Positions 1-6,410 of a stretch of 10,433 nt of DNA are shown piece by piece. Positions within the stretch are counted from its first letter, which is position 1. Each line of letters starts with the position of its first letter. The translations under genes and the position numbers were made by a program. Source of the DNA: Bacillota bacterium (lineage in GTDB: Bacteria > Bacillota > Bacilli > ZCTH02-B2); contig PKQY01000054.1 of assembly GCA_017577895.1 (NCBI GenBank), positions 1 through 10,433 of the forward strand. Direction: 5' to 3'. The notes beneath the pieces were generated by a model that did not search any database, was not told where the DNA came from, and was given only the letters and a program-made list of their open reading frames with translations.

Positions 1-101
1 GCCTGGTCAATTTTGCGGAGCAAATGGTCTTGTGGAACCAATTGGTCGAGCGAGAAAACGGATAATTGATACCGTCCTTCAAGATGATTTTTGCGTAACA
101 T
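1..101 (-). CDS. IS1182-type transposase, N-terminal fragment (runs off the left edge)
   Basis: Reading leftwards from an ATG whose complement lies at 99-101, the minus strand encodes 33 residues beginning MLRKNHLEGRYQLSVFSLDQ and continuing to an LRKIDQ stretch at the edge, with no stop. The pattern 'YQLSVFSLDQLVPQDHLLRKID' is recognisable from memory as the N-terminus of IS1182-family (DDE) transposases, where it precedes the DUF772-type N-terminal domain. A GAGGTG ribosome binding site lies at 109-114, seven bases before the ATG. Only the N-terminus is in the window, so intactness, the catalytic residues and the other end of the element cannot be judged. The fragment is too short to appear as a long reading frame. 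It faces away from the acyl-CoA synthetase operon. Confidence 0.8.
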   Translation of the reverse strand, partial: MLRKNHLEGRYQLSVFSLDQLVPQDHLLRKIDQ

Positions 102-112
102 TCACCTACACC

Positions 113-131
113 TCAAGAAGCGTTTTCTTGA
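113..131 (-). promoter_or_regulatory. Hairpin overlapping the transposase ribosome binding site
   Basis: TCAAGAA at 113-119 and TTCTTGA at 125-131 form a perfect 7-bp inverted repeat with a 5-base loop. On the minus-strand transcript, the last two bases of the hairpin overlap the GAGGTG ribosome binding site (109-114). Folding could hinder translation of the transposase. That effect is an inference; the inverted repeat is seen directly. Confidence 0.45.
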
Positions 132-143
132 TGTGATTTCGAC

Positions 144-190
144 AAAAAAAGCCTGTAGACCTTCTCCGTAAGGAGCTTTGTCTACAGGCT
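144..190 (-). terminator. Terminator-like hairpin upstream of the transposase (minus-strand polarity)
   Basis: AGCCTGTAGAC at 150-160 pairs perfectly with GTCTACAGGCT at 180-190. An inner CTCC/GGAG stem with a GTAA loop (164-175) adds to it. Seven A residues at 144-150 become a U tract directly after the stem when read on the minus strand. The structure therefore has the form of an intrinsic terminator for transcription heading into the transposase gene. Confidence 0.7.
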
Positions 191-192
191 GG

Positions 193-225
193 CATCCTTG
201 TTCTCAGTGGAACAAGGATGTTTTT
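193..225 (+). terminator. Terminator-like hairpin, plus-strand polarity
   Basis: CATCCTTGTTC at 193-203 pairs perfectly with GAACAAGGATG at 210-220 over a TCAGTG loop, followed by TTTTT at 221-225. This is a textbook intrinsic terminator for rightward transcription. It sits two bases from the oppositely oriented hairpin at 150-190, so the pair forms a two-way barrier between the insertion sequence and the acyl-CoA synthetase operon. Confidence 0.7.
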
Positions 226-271
226 GCATGATAAATACGTTCAATTCATAAAAAATGTATAGTAAAAAAGT

Positions 272-300
272 TCGCAAAATCATCAGTATCTGTGATAAAA
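272..300 (+). promoter_or_regulatory. Candidate sigma-A promoter of the acyl-CoA synthetase operon
   Basis: A -35-like TTCGCA at 272-277 (4 of 6 matches to TTGACA) is followed, after 17 bases, by GATAAA at 295-300 (4 of 6 to TATAAT). A TGT immediately precedes the -10, giving an extended -10. It lies in an AT-rich stretch right after the terminator hairpins and 49 bases before the GTG start. Transcription would start at about 306-308, inside the cre match. Confidence 0.45.
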
Positions 301-305
301 TGGCA

Positions 306-320
306 TTGGAAACGCTGCCA
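306..320 (+). promoter_or_regulatory. Putative CcpA binding site (cre)
   Basis: TTGGAAACGCTGCCA matches every defined position of the published Bacillus cre consensus WTGNAANCGNWNNCW. It sits directly downstream of the candidate -10 at 295-300, over the expected transcription start, which is a repressing position. In B. subtilis, CcpA represses fatty-acid degradation genes including the lcfA operon, which fits the acyl-CoA synthetases that follow. The match is seen in the sequence; binding is inferred. Confidence 0.6.
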
Positions 321-348
321 TTTCCAATAATAGGGAGGTGTTGCCCCG

Positions 349-1887
349 GTGCATCTCGGCAAAACTTTGGCCATCAATGCGTCCCGCATCCCCCATCATG
401 AGGCTTTAGTATGCGAAGGGCGGCGGTACACGTATCGCCAACTCAACGAAATGGTCAACCGGATGGCCCACGGTTTATTGAAGTGCGGCATCCGGAAAGG
501 GGACAAAATTTCGCTGGTCATGACGAATTCGGATTATTTTGTCATCAGTTATTACGCCATCCTGAAAGTCGGAGGCGTGGTCGTCCCCATCAATTTCCGG
601 TTAACGCCTCCTGAAATCCAGTACATTCTGGACCATTCCGACAGTTGCATGGTCATCGTAGATGCCGATTTGGCTCCCGGCGTCATGGAGGCAGCCCGAT
701 CCGTACCGGCGATTCGGAAGGTGGTCGTCGCCGGACAACCGACCGTGGAAGGGGCTGAACCGTGGGAAAGCTTGCTGGATGAATCGACCGAAGAGCCCGA
801 TGTGCCGGTGGATGAGTCGGACGATTGCGAAATTCTGTACACTTCCGGCACGACCGGGCGCCCGAAAGGAGCCCTGTTTGATCACCACCGGATTTTATAT
901 GTGGGGATCAATGTCATCGCCGGTTTAGGGGTTAATCCCCGGGATCGGCTGTTGCACGTGGCTCCGCTGTTCCACAGTGCCCAGTTGAACCTCTTTCTCG
1001 TGTCGGGCACGTTCGTCGGCGCTACCCATGTCGTGATGCGGCAGTTTCATCCCGTCGACGTGATGAAGACGATCCAGGAAGAAAAAATCACCCTCTTTTT
1101 CGGGGTGCCTACCATGTATTCCTATTTGTTGCAAGTGCCGGCCGGAACGTATGATTTGAGATCCGTGCAGCGTTGCGCCTATGGTGCAGCGCCGATGGCC
1201 CCCGAGTTGGTGAAGCAAAGCATGGCCCTCTTTCGGACGGATCAATTTTACAATTTGTGCGGCCTGACGGAAGCGGGGCCGGGCGGCGTGTACTTGCCGC
1301 CGGAACGGCATCTGGAGAAATTGGGGGCCGGCGGAATTCCGGTTCCGAATACCGAAGTGCGGGTGGTGGACGAACAAGGGAACGATGTGCCGCCCGGTGT
1401 CGTCGGCGAGATGATCATCCGCGGTGAAACGGTGATGAAAGGGTATTACAAAAATCCGGAAGCGACCGCTGAAACGATTCGTGACGGTTGGCTGTACACC
1501 GGCGATTTGGCGGTGTTGGATGAGGAAGGCTACTTGACCTTGGTGGATCGCAAAAAAGACATGATCATTACTGGCGGCGAAAACGTCTATTCCACGGAAG
1601 TGGAGCAGGTGCTGTATGCTCATCCCAGTGTCTTTGAAGCAGCGGTCATCGGCTTGCCGCATCCCGTCTGGGGTGAAATGGTGGCGGCGGTCATCGTGCC
1701 AAAACCGGGGCATGGCATTCAGTTGAACGAACTGGAGGCCTTTTGCCGGCAATCGCTGGCTGGGTATAAAATTCCGCGCAAAATTTTCATCGCCGAACAA
1801 CTGCCCCGCAATGCGGCGGGCAAAGTGCTGAAATATCAATTGCGGCAAATGTATAAAAATGCCGTCTTGCAGGACGAAATCGGCTGA
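349..1887 (+). CDS. Acyl-CoA synthetase (AMP-forming), FadD/LcfB-like
   Basis: 512 residues, the usual length for a class I adenylate-forming enzyme. It is expected to activate a fatty or other carboxylic acid with ATP to the acyl-AMP and then to acyl-CoA, in the cytosol or at the membrane. The GTG start is chosen because GGGAGGTG at 333-340 lies 8 bases upstream. Visible motifs are the P-loop YTSGTTGRPKG (164-174), CGLTEAG (304-310), YTGD (393-396), the hinge DRKKD (400-404), GGENVYSTEVE (409-419) and the C-terminal PRNAAGK with catalytic Lys492. All core residues look intact. It is first in a two-gene operon, 49 bases ahead of a second, different acyl-CoA synthetase, and carries a cre-like site in its promoter. 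Substrate chain length cannot be read from sequence. A 4-coumarate- or cyclohexanecarboxylate-type ligase is an alternative, but long- or medium-chain acid is most likely. Confidence 0.9.
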   Translation: MHLGKTLAINASRIPHHEALVCEGRRYTYRQLNEMVNRMAHGLLKCGIRKGDKISLVMTNSDYFVISYYAILKVGGVVVPINFRLTPPEIQYILDHSDSCMVIVDADLAPGVMEAARSVPAIRKVVVAGQPTVEGAEPWESLLDESTEEPDVPVDESDDCEILYTSGTTGRPKGALFDHHRILYVGINVIAGLGVNPRDRLLHVAPLFHSAQLNLFLVSGTFVGATHVVMRQFHPVDVMKTIQEEKITLFFGVPTMYSYLLQVPAGTYDLRSVQRCAYGAAPMAPELVKQSMALFRTDQFYNLCGLTEAGPGGVYLPPERHLEKLGAGGIPVPNTEVRVVDEQGNDVPPGVVGEMIIRGETVMKGYYKNPEATAETIRDGWLYTGDLAVLDEEGYLTLVDRKKDMIITGGENVYSTEVEQVLYAHPSVFEAAVIGLPHPVWGEMVAAVIVPKPGHGIQLNELEAFCRQSLAGYKIPRKIFIAEQLPRNAAGKVLKYQLRQMYKNAVLQDEIG

Positions 1888-1936
1888 CGGTCGGTTGACA
1901 CAACGATTGAAGGAGGGAGCCGTTTCGGCGAAGGCG

Positions 1937-3553
1937 ATGATGAACATTCCTTTGACGATGCGCAGCATTGTGGAACGGGCGTACCGCTTTTTCCCGAAAA
2001 AAGAAATAGTCACGCGCACAGAAAACGGTTTGTTTCGTTACACGTACCGGGATTTTTATGAACGGGTCGTCCGCTTAGGCAATGCCCTGGCGCGATTGGG
2101 CATTCAAAAAGGGGATCGCGTGGCCACTTTCGCCTGGAACCATCATCGACACTTGGAAGCGTATTTCGCCATTCCATGCATGGGCGCCGTACTGCATACG
2201 GTAAACATTCGGCTGTCACCCGAACATATCGTCTACATTCTCAATCATGCCGAAGATCAATTGCTCTTGTTGGATGAAGCGCTGATTCCCATCATTGAGC
2301 CGTTACAGGAACAGTTCAAGACGGTCAAAGGATACATCATCATGACCGACAAGCCGGAGCTGCCGGCGACGCGCTTGCAGCCGGCTTACCACTATGAACA
2401 ATTGTTGGCGGAAGCCGATGCGACGCCTCGTTTTCCCGACGACATCGACGAAAACGACCCGATGGGCATGTGCTACACGTCGGCCACGACGGGCATGCCG
2501 AAAGGGGTCGTATATACCCACCGCGGCATTTATTTGCACAGTTTGGTCATTGGGCTTGCGGACACCATCGGTTTGTCGGAACGGGACACGATCATGCCCA
2601 TTGTGCCCATGTTCCATGCCAATGCGTGGGGCATGCCCTTTGCGGCCACCATGTTCGGCTCGAAACAAGTATATCCGGGTGTGGCGCCGACGCCCAAAGA
2701 CTTCGTCCAACTCATCCAAGATGAGAAAATGACCATTTCGGCCGGCCTGCCGACCATCTGGATCGGGGTTTTGCAAGAGTTGGAGAAAGGGGATTATGAC
2801 GTCTCCCACTTAAAGACGGTGTTGTGTGGCGGTTCGGCGGCACCGAAGTCCCTCATCCGCACGTTTGAGGAAAAGTACGGCATTGTCATGTTGCATGCCT
2901 ACGGTATGACCGAAACGTCGCCTCTGGCGGTGGCTCGGCTGAAAAGTTATCAGGAATCGCTCCCGTTGGAGGAGCGGCTCAATATCCGTGCGACACAAGG
3001 GTTGCTTGTGCCCGGCCTGGAGTTGCGGGTGGTGGGAGAAAACGGCGACGTCGCCTGGAACGGCCAAGAGATGGGCGAGCTGTATTTGCGGGGTAACTGG
3101 ATCGCCGATGCGTATTATCGCGATGAACGGACGAAAGAGACGTTTGTCGACGGCTGGCTACGCACCGGGGACGTGGCGACCATCGACGAAGAAGGGTTTA
3201 TCCGCCTGGTGGACCGGACAAAAGACTTGGTCAAGAGCGGCGGCGAATGGATTTCTTCGGTGGATTTGGAAAACGCATTGATGGCCCATCCGGCAGTTTT
3301 GGAAGCGGCGGTCATCGCGGTTCCCCATCCGAAATGGCATGAGCGGCCTTTGGCTTGCGTCGTGTTGAAGCCCGGCTATGAAGGAAAAGTGGGCAAAGAT
3401 GAGCTGCTGGATTTTATCCGTCCCCAGTTTGCCAAATGGTGGATTCCCGACGATCTCGTCTTTTTGCCGGAGATTCCGAAAACGAGTGTCGGCAAATTTT
3501 TAAAGCGGGGATTGCGGGAACAATTCCGCGACCATTATCAATCGTCCTCGTAA
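1937..3553 (+). CDS. Acyl-CoA synthetase (AMP-forming), medium/long-chain AlkK-like
   Basis: 538 residues from the ATG at 1937 (second ATG at 1940). An in-frame ATG at 1859 overlaps the previous gene and would add 26 unfamiliar residues. The family typically begins with an 'MMN-PL' pattern like the MMNIPLTMRSIV seen here. The best ribosome binding site, AAGGAGGG (1910-1917), is 19 bases away, unusually far; GAAGG at 1930-1934 is closer, so the start is not certain. Motifs are YTSATTGMPKG (180-190), AYGMTE (321-326), RTGD (409-412), DRTKD (426-430), SGGEWISS (434-441) and PKTSVGK with catalytic Lys520. The C-terminal KWWIPDD...IPKTSVGK block is typical of AlkK/medium-chain and related enzymes. 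The P-loop has Ala in place of the usual second-position Gly (SAT for SGT). It follows the first synthetase in the same operon and belongs to another subfamily, so it probably covers other acyl substrates. Confidence 0.9.
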   Translation: MMNIPLTMRSIVERAYRFFPKKEIVTRTENGLFRYTYRDFYERVVRLGNALARLGIQKGDRVATFAWNHHRHLEAYFAIPCMGAVLHTVNIRLSPEHIVYILNHAEDQLLLLDEALIPIIEPLQEQFKTVKGYIIMTDKPELPATRLQPAYHYEQLLAEADATPRFPDDIDENDPMGMCYTSATTGMPKGVVYTHRGIYLHSLVIGLADTIGLSERDTIMPIVPMFHANAWGMPFAATMFGSKQVYPGVAPTPKDFVQLIQDEKMTISAGLPTIWIGVLQELEKGDYDVSHLKTVLCGGSAAPKSLIRTFEEKYGIVMLHAYGMTETSPLAVARLKSYQESLPLEERLNIRATQGLLVPGLELRVVGENGDVAWNGQEMGELYLRGNWIADAYYRDERTKETFVDGWLRTGDVATIDEEGFIRLVDRTKDLVKSGGEWISSVDLENALMAHPAVLEAAVIAVPHPKWHERPLACVVLKPGYEGKVGKDELLDFIRPQFAKWWIPDDLVFLPEIPKTSVGKFLKRGLREQFRDHYQSSS

Positions 3554-3560
3554 CCAACAG

Positions 3561-3590
3561 TTGCCATCTCGCTCAAAAGTTGGGTAAGAT
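3561..3590 (+). promoter_or_regulatory. Candidate promoter of the lytic transglycosylase gene
   Basis: TTGCCA at 3561-3566 (5 of 6 to TTGACA) and TAAGAT at 3585-3590 (4 of 6 to TATAAT) are separated by 18 bases, 36 bases before the ATG at 3626. A 6-bp dyad, CCATCT (3564-3569) with AGATGG (3587-3592), overlaps both elements. No terminator is visible after the preceding synthetase gene, so read-through from upstream is also possible. Confidence 0.45.
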
Positions 3591-3625
3591 GGACACAGAA
3601 GACATTTGGGGACGGAGGAACGAGG

Positions 3626-4321
3626 ATGCAAGGGGTTTACGGTCTGGACCAATGGTTTTCTCCGCTCGGCATCACCCAGACCAGTGCTCTGACGCCGACA
3701 GCGATGGTTCAGTTGGCGCGGTTTAACCAGCTGCTCATGGAACGATTGGCAGCGGCGTTGGCCGACAGTTCAGCATGGGATTTCGGTTCGGTTTTTCAAG
3801 AAGACACCTCCTCGTTTCATTTTACGGGCCAAGAATGGTCTGCCGCCGATTGGCTGTGGACGCGAACGTTACTGGCTAACACCGCTTCCTCCGCCAATGC
3901 CAATTCCCGTACGGGCTCATCCAATCACGGTTCGGTGCCTGCGGACATTGCCGACATGATTGCGGCGGCATCCCAGCGTTACGGCGTCCCGGCCAAGCTG
4001 ATTGAGGCCGTCATTCGGCAAGAATCGGGATTTAACCCCAAGGCCGTGTCACGGGCAGGGGCCATGGGACTGATGCAACTGATGCCCAAGACCGCTGCCG
4101 CCCTTGGGGTACATGATCCATTTGATCCGCAGCAAAATATTGATGGCGGGACCCGATATTTGAAACAATTGCTCGATCGTTACAACGGCGATGTCCGCCT
4201 GGCCCTGGCGGCCTACAATGCCGGAATGGGGAATGTGGATCGGTACGGCGGCATTCCTCCCTTTCGCGAGACGCAACAGTATGTGGCCCGCATCATGAAC
4301 ATGCTGAACAGCGCGGTGTGA
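3626..4321 (+). CDS. Lytic transglycosylase, SLT domain (YjbJ-like)
   Basis: 231 residues. GGAGG at 3614-3618 lies 7 bases before the ATG. The C-terminal half (about 105-231) is a goose-type lysozyme/SLT domain: IRQESGF with catalytic Glu133, GAMGLMQLMP (145-154), the NIDGGTRYLKQLLDRYNGD segment, and AYNAG (196-200). Such enzymes cleave the MurNAc-GlcNAc bond of peptidoglycan to give 1,6-anhydro products during wall remodelling. The N-terminal half (1-104) has no recognised domain and ends in a low-complexity Ala/Ser/Asn linker (about 85-104). There is no signal peptide or membrane segment: the start is hydrophilic and mixed. B. subtilis YjbJ, from memory, likewise lacks a classical signal. 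How it reaches the wall is unclear. Flanked by lipid genes and sodA, it shows no functional link to either. Confidence 0.88.
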   Translation: MQGVYGLDQWFSPLGITQTSALTPTAMVQLARFNQLLMERLAAALADSSAWDFGSVFQEDTSSFHFTGQEWSAADWLWTRTLLANTASSANANSRTGSSNHGSVPADIADMIAAASQRYGVPAKLIEAVIRQESGFNPKAVSRAGAMGLMQLMPKTAAALGVHDPFDPQQNIDGGTRYLKQLLDRYNGDVRLALAAYNAGMGNVDRYGGIPPFRETQQYVARIMNMLNSAV

Positions 4322-4342
4322 CGGGGTTATGAAACAATCGTG

Positions 4343-4371
4343 TTGATTTAATTTCGTTTTTGGTTCATAAT
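4343..4371 (+). promoter_or_regulatory. Candidate sigma-A promoter of sodA
   Basis: TTGATT at 4343-4348 (4 of 6) and CATAAT at 4366-4371 (5 of 6) are separated by exactly 17 bases. Transcription would begin near 4378, leaving a leader of about 57 bases before the sodA ATG at 4435. Confidence 0.6.
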
Positions 4372-4434
4372 GGGAATCGATCCGGTTTAAGTGTTGTTTG
4401 CAAGCATTTGTCAAATTTTGAGGAGGTGTCAACC

Positions 4435-5052
4435 ATGGCGAAACACGAACTTCCCGCACTCCCGTATGCCTATGACGCTTTGGAACCGCACATCGATGCC
4501 CAGACGATGGAAATTCATCATAGCCGCCACCATGCCACGTATGTGAACAACTTGAATGCCGCCCTGGAAGGACACGAAGCGTTGCAACAAAAGACCGTTG
4601 AGGAATTGATCAGCGATTTGAACAGTGTGCCCGAATCCATTCGCACGGCGGTGCGCAATAACGGCGGCGGGCATGCCAACCACACGCTCTTTTGGGAAAT
4701 CATGGGTCCCAACGGCGGCGGAAAACCCACCGGTGCATTGGCCGATGCCATCAATGAAACGTTTGGCAGCTTCGAAAAGTTCCAGGAAGAATTTACGAAA
4801 GCGGCAGTGGGCCGTTTCGGAAGCGGATGGGCTTGGCTTGTCCTCGATGGCGGAAAACTGGCCATCATGAGCACGCCGAACCAAGACAACCCGCTGATGG
4901 AAGGAAAAATCCCGATTCTCGGCATTGACGTGTGGGAACACGCGTACTATTTGAAATATCAAAACCGTCGTCCGGATTACATCAAAGCGTGGTGGAACGT
5001 CGTCAACTGGGATGCGGTGAATCAACGGTACTTGAAAGCGAAAGGGCAATAA
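4435..5052 (+). CDS. sodA: Superoxide dismutase, manganese type
   Basis: 205 residues, the normal length for bacterial Mn/Fe superoxide dismutase, which converts superoxide to oxygen and hydrogen peroxide in the cytoplasm. AGGAGGTG at 4421-4428 lies 6 bases before the ATG; a longer in-frame GTG at 4360 has no such site and is rejected. The family's opening LPYAYDALEPH and the full metal set are present: His28 (MEIHHSRHH), His83 (GGHANHTLFW), and Asp165 and His169 in DVWEHAYY. Gln150 in the STPNQDNPLM stretch and the GGG before the second His ligand favour manganese over iron. A cambialistic enzyme cannot be excluded. It has its own candidate promoter and a strong terminator, so it is probably monocistronic. 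No PerR- or Fur-like box was recognised in its leader. Confidence 0.97.
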   Translation: MAKHELPALPYAYDALEPHIDAQTMEIHHSRHHATYVNNLNAALEGHEALQQKTVEELISDLNSVPESIRTAVRNNGGGHANHTLFWEIMGPNGGGKPTGALADAINETFGSFEKFQEEFTKAAVGRFGSGWAWLVLDGGKLAIMSTPNQDNPLMEGKIPILGIDVWEHAYYLKYQNRRPDYIKAWWNVVNWDAVNQRYLKAKGQ

Positions 5053-5067
5053 AGCGGCAAACGGTCC

Positions 5068-5100
5068 AGGAACCTGCGCCTTGGCAGGTTCCTTTTTTAT
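5068..5100 (+). terminator. Intrinsic terminator after sodA
   Basis: AGGAACCTGC at 5068-5077 pairs perfectly with GCAGGTTCCT at 5084-5093 over a GCCTTG loop, followed by a run of six T (5093-5098). It lies 16 bases after the sodA stop and should separate sodA from the HAD-ilvD unit. Confidence 0.92.
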
Positions 5101-5165
5101 TAAAAAAAACGTTTTAAAACGGCTTTGATGGTTTAGCCGCCAACGATTGTTTTTTTTTCTACGGT

Positions 5166-5193
5166 TTGATATGTTCAATTCGTATGTTAGAGT
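5166..5193 (+). promoter_or_regulatory. Candidate promoter of the HAD-ilvD unit
   Basis: TTGATA at 5166-5171 (5 of 6 to TTGACA) and TAGAGT at 5188-5193 (4 of 6 to TATAAT) are 16 bases apart, about 40 bases before the TTG start. It follows a T-rich tract ending near 5160. The match is only moderate. Confidence 0.35.
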
Positions 5194-5234
5194 GATAAGT
5201 ATCGACATGTTGCGGCGGCAAAGGGGGAAAAGGG

Positions 5235-6365
5235 TTGTTTCGCACCATTTTGTTCGACGTGGACGGGGTTCTTTTGAGCGAAGAGCGATATTTTGATGCC
5301 TCAGCCTTGACCGTATGGGAACTGGTGAGCAGTCGGTTGTACTTGGGGCAAGAGGGGGAACCGGTTTTTCAGCCGAATCCGGACGAATTCGTCATCCGTC
5401 GGATGCGGCAAGCCGTCTTTGACGACGACAAGGTGTTGAACTTCATTAAAAAACGCGGCATCAACGCCAACTGGGACATGGTGTATTTGACGTTCAGTTA
5501 CCAGTTGATCCGGTTTTTCGAGGCAGCATTGCCCCGTTACCGGGACCAAGTGGCCGCGTTGTTGTCGCAGCCGTTGACGGAGGAGACGCTGGCCACCGCC
5601 CGGGCGTGGGATGTGGACTTTGAGCCCCGGTGGGCCGATTTTGTCTCCGACTTTGCCAAAGGTACGGCTGAAAAGCAGGCGCTCTTGCTTGATTTAAACC
5701 GCATTGCCCAAGAACGGTTGGGCATCGCCTGCCAAGTGTTTTCCCGGCATTCTCCCTTGTGGGATTTGTGTCAGGAAGTGTTTCAGGAATGGTATTTGGG
5801 GGAAGAAAAATACCGGGAGTCGACGGGGCAGGCGCCGCGGCAACCGGGGAAACGGGGCTTTTTGCACGATGAGATCCCCATCGTCCCGCCGGAAGAGATG
5901 CGAGCACTTTTCGCCCGTCTGCGGGAGATGGGCATCGAATTAGGGATTGGCACCGGCCGTCCGACGGTGGAGACGATGGAACCGCTGGCGGCTTTGGGCA
6001 TTTTGGAATATTTTTCACCGGACCGCATCGTCACGGCCAGTGACGTCTTGGAGACGGAACGGCGGTTTCCGGAACGGGCGCCGTTGGCCAAACCGCAGCC
6101 GTACACATATTTGAAAGGATTGTTGGGGAAAAACACCCCGGACGAAGACGTGTTTGCCACGCCGTTGCCGTTGGAAAACGGCGAACAGGTGTTGATCGTG
6201 GGCGATTCGGTGGCCGATTTGATGGCTGCCCGAACCATGGGATGCCGGTTTTGTGCCACGCTGACCGGTCTGTCGGGCGCGGCGGCGCGGTCATCGTTTG
6301 AAGAGCTGGGAGCCGATTACATCGTGGACCATGTCTTGCAAGTGGTGAATTTGTTGGAAAAATAG
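5235..6365 (+). CDS. HAD-superfamily hydrolase with a large insert, substrate unknown
   Basis: 376 residues, starting at TTG with AAGGGGG (5221-5227) 7 bases upstream. All four HAD motifs are present: DVDGV with the nucleophile Asp8 and Asp10; GTGRP with Thr240 (motif II); Lys286 in LAKPQ (motif III); and GDSVADLMAA with Asp324 and Asp328 (motif IV). This is the active site of a phosphatase or phosphonatase-like enzyme. Between motif I and the rest of the core lies an insert of roughly 200 residues (about 16-215), far larger than the usual C1 cap. It is mostly predicted helical, with an acidic 'EETLATARAWDVDFE' stretch and a GQAPRQPGKRGF linker near 198-209. The late motifs resemble phosphoglycolate phosphatase/PpaX-like proteins, but the size does not. 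It is followed 45 bases later by ilvD, probably on one transcript. I do not recognise the substrate. Confidence 0.8.
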   Translation: MFRTILFDVDGVLLSEERYFDASALTVWELVSSRLYLGQEGEPVFQPNPDEFVIRRMRQAVFDDDKVLNFIKKRGINANWDMVYLTFSYQLIRFFEAALPRYRDQVAALLSQPLTEETLATARAWDVDFEPRWADFVSDFAKGTAEKQALLLDLNRIAQERLGIACQVFSRHSPLWDLCQEVFQEWYLGEEKYRESTGQAPRQPGKRGFLHDEIPIVPPEEMRALFARLREMGIELGIGTGRPTVETMEPLAALGILEYFSPDRIVTASDVLETERRFPERAPLAKPQPYTYLKGLLGKNTPDEDVFATPLPLENGEQVLIVGDSVADLMAARTMGCRFCATLTGLSGAAARSSFEELGADYIVDHVLQVVNLLEK

Positions 6366-6410
6366 TATGATGAAATGTAGATTTTGAAGTGGGAGAAGGA
6401 GGCAGGAAAT

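Larger units (their letters stand above)
1..225. mobile_element. End region of an IS1182-like insertion sequence
   Basis: The transposase N-terminus and the hairpin-rich non-coding segment upstream of it suggest that the terminal part of an insertion sequence occupies the left of the window. I could not identify the terminal inverted repeat or a target-site duplication, because the other end is outside. The right boundary is therefore only approximate and may lie anywhere from about 135 to 260. The first native feature to the right is the promoter at 272. Confidence 0.5.

Noticed and set aside
1859..1936. Upstream ATG extension of the second acyl-CoA synthetase
   Set aside because: The 26 added residues overlap the previous gene, look like intergenic translation, contain the ribosome binding site region, and do not fit the family N-terminus.
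925..2019. Long open frame (364 codons) on the minus strand across the first acyl-CoA synthetase
   Set aside because: It is antisense to a clear enzyme, His/Arg/Gln-rich with no recognisable domain, and is the expected by-product of codon bias in the real gene.
4397..4412. cre-like sequence upstream of sodA
   Set aside because: It fails the central CG and the closing C of the consensus, so it is not supported.
4360..4434. Upstream in-frame GTG extension of sodA
   Set aside because: The extension spans the candidate promoter -10 and the AGGAGGTG site that clearly serves the ATG at 4435.
5104..5159. AT-rich palindrome and weak CGGCT/AGCCG hairpin followed by a T run after sodA
   Set aside because: The stem is only 5 bp with a 10-base loop and the T run is 10 bases away; the stronger terminator at 5068-5100 already explains termination.
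4429..5208. Minus-strand open frame over sodA
   Set aside because: It mirrors sodA exactly, has no motif, and runs through the strong sodA terminator.
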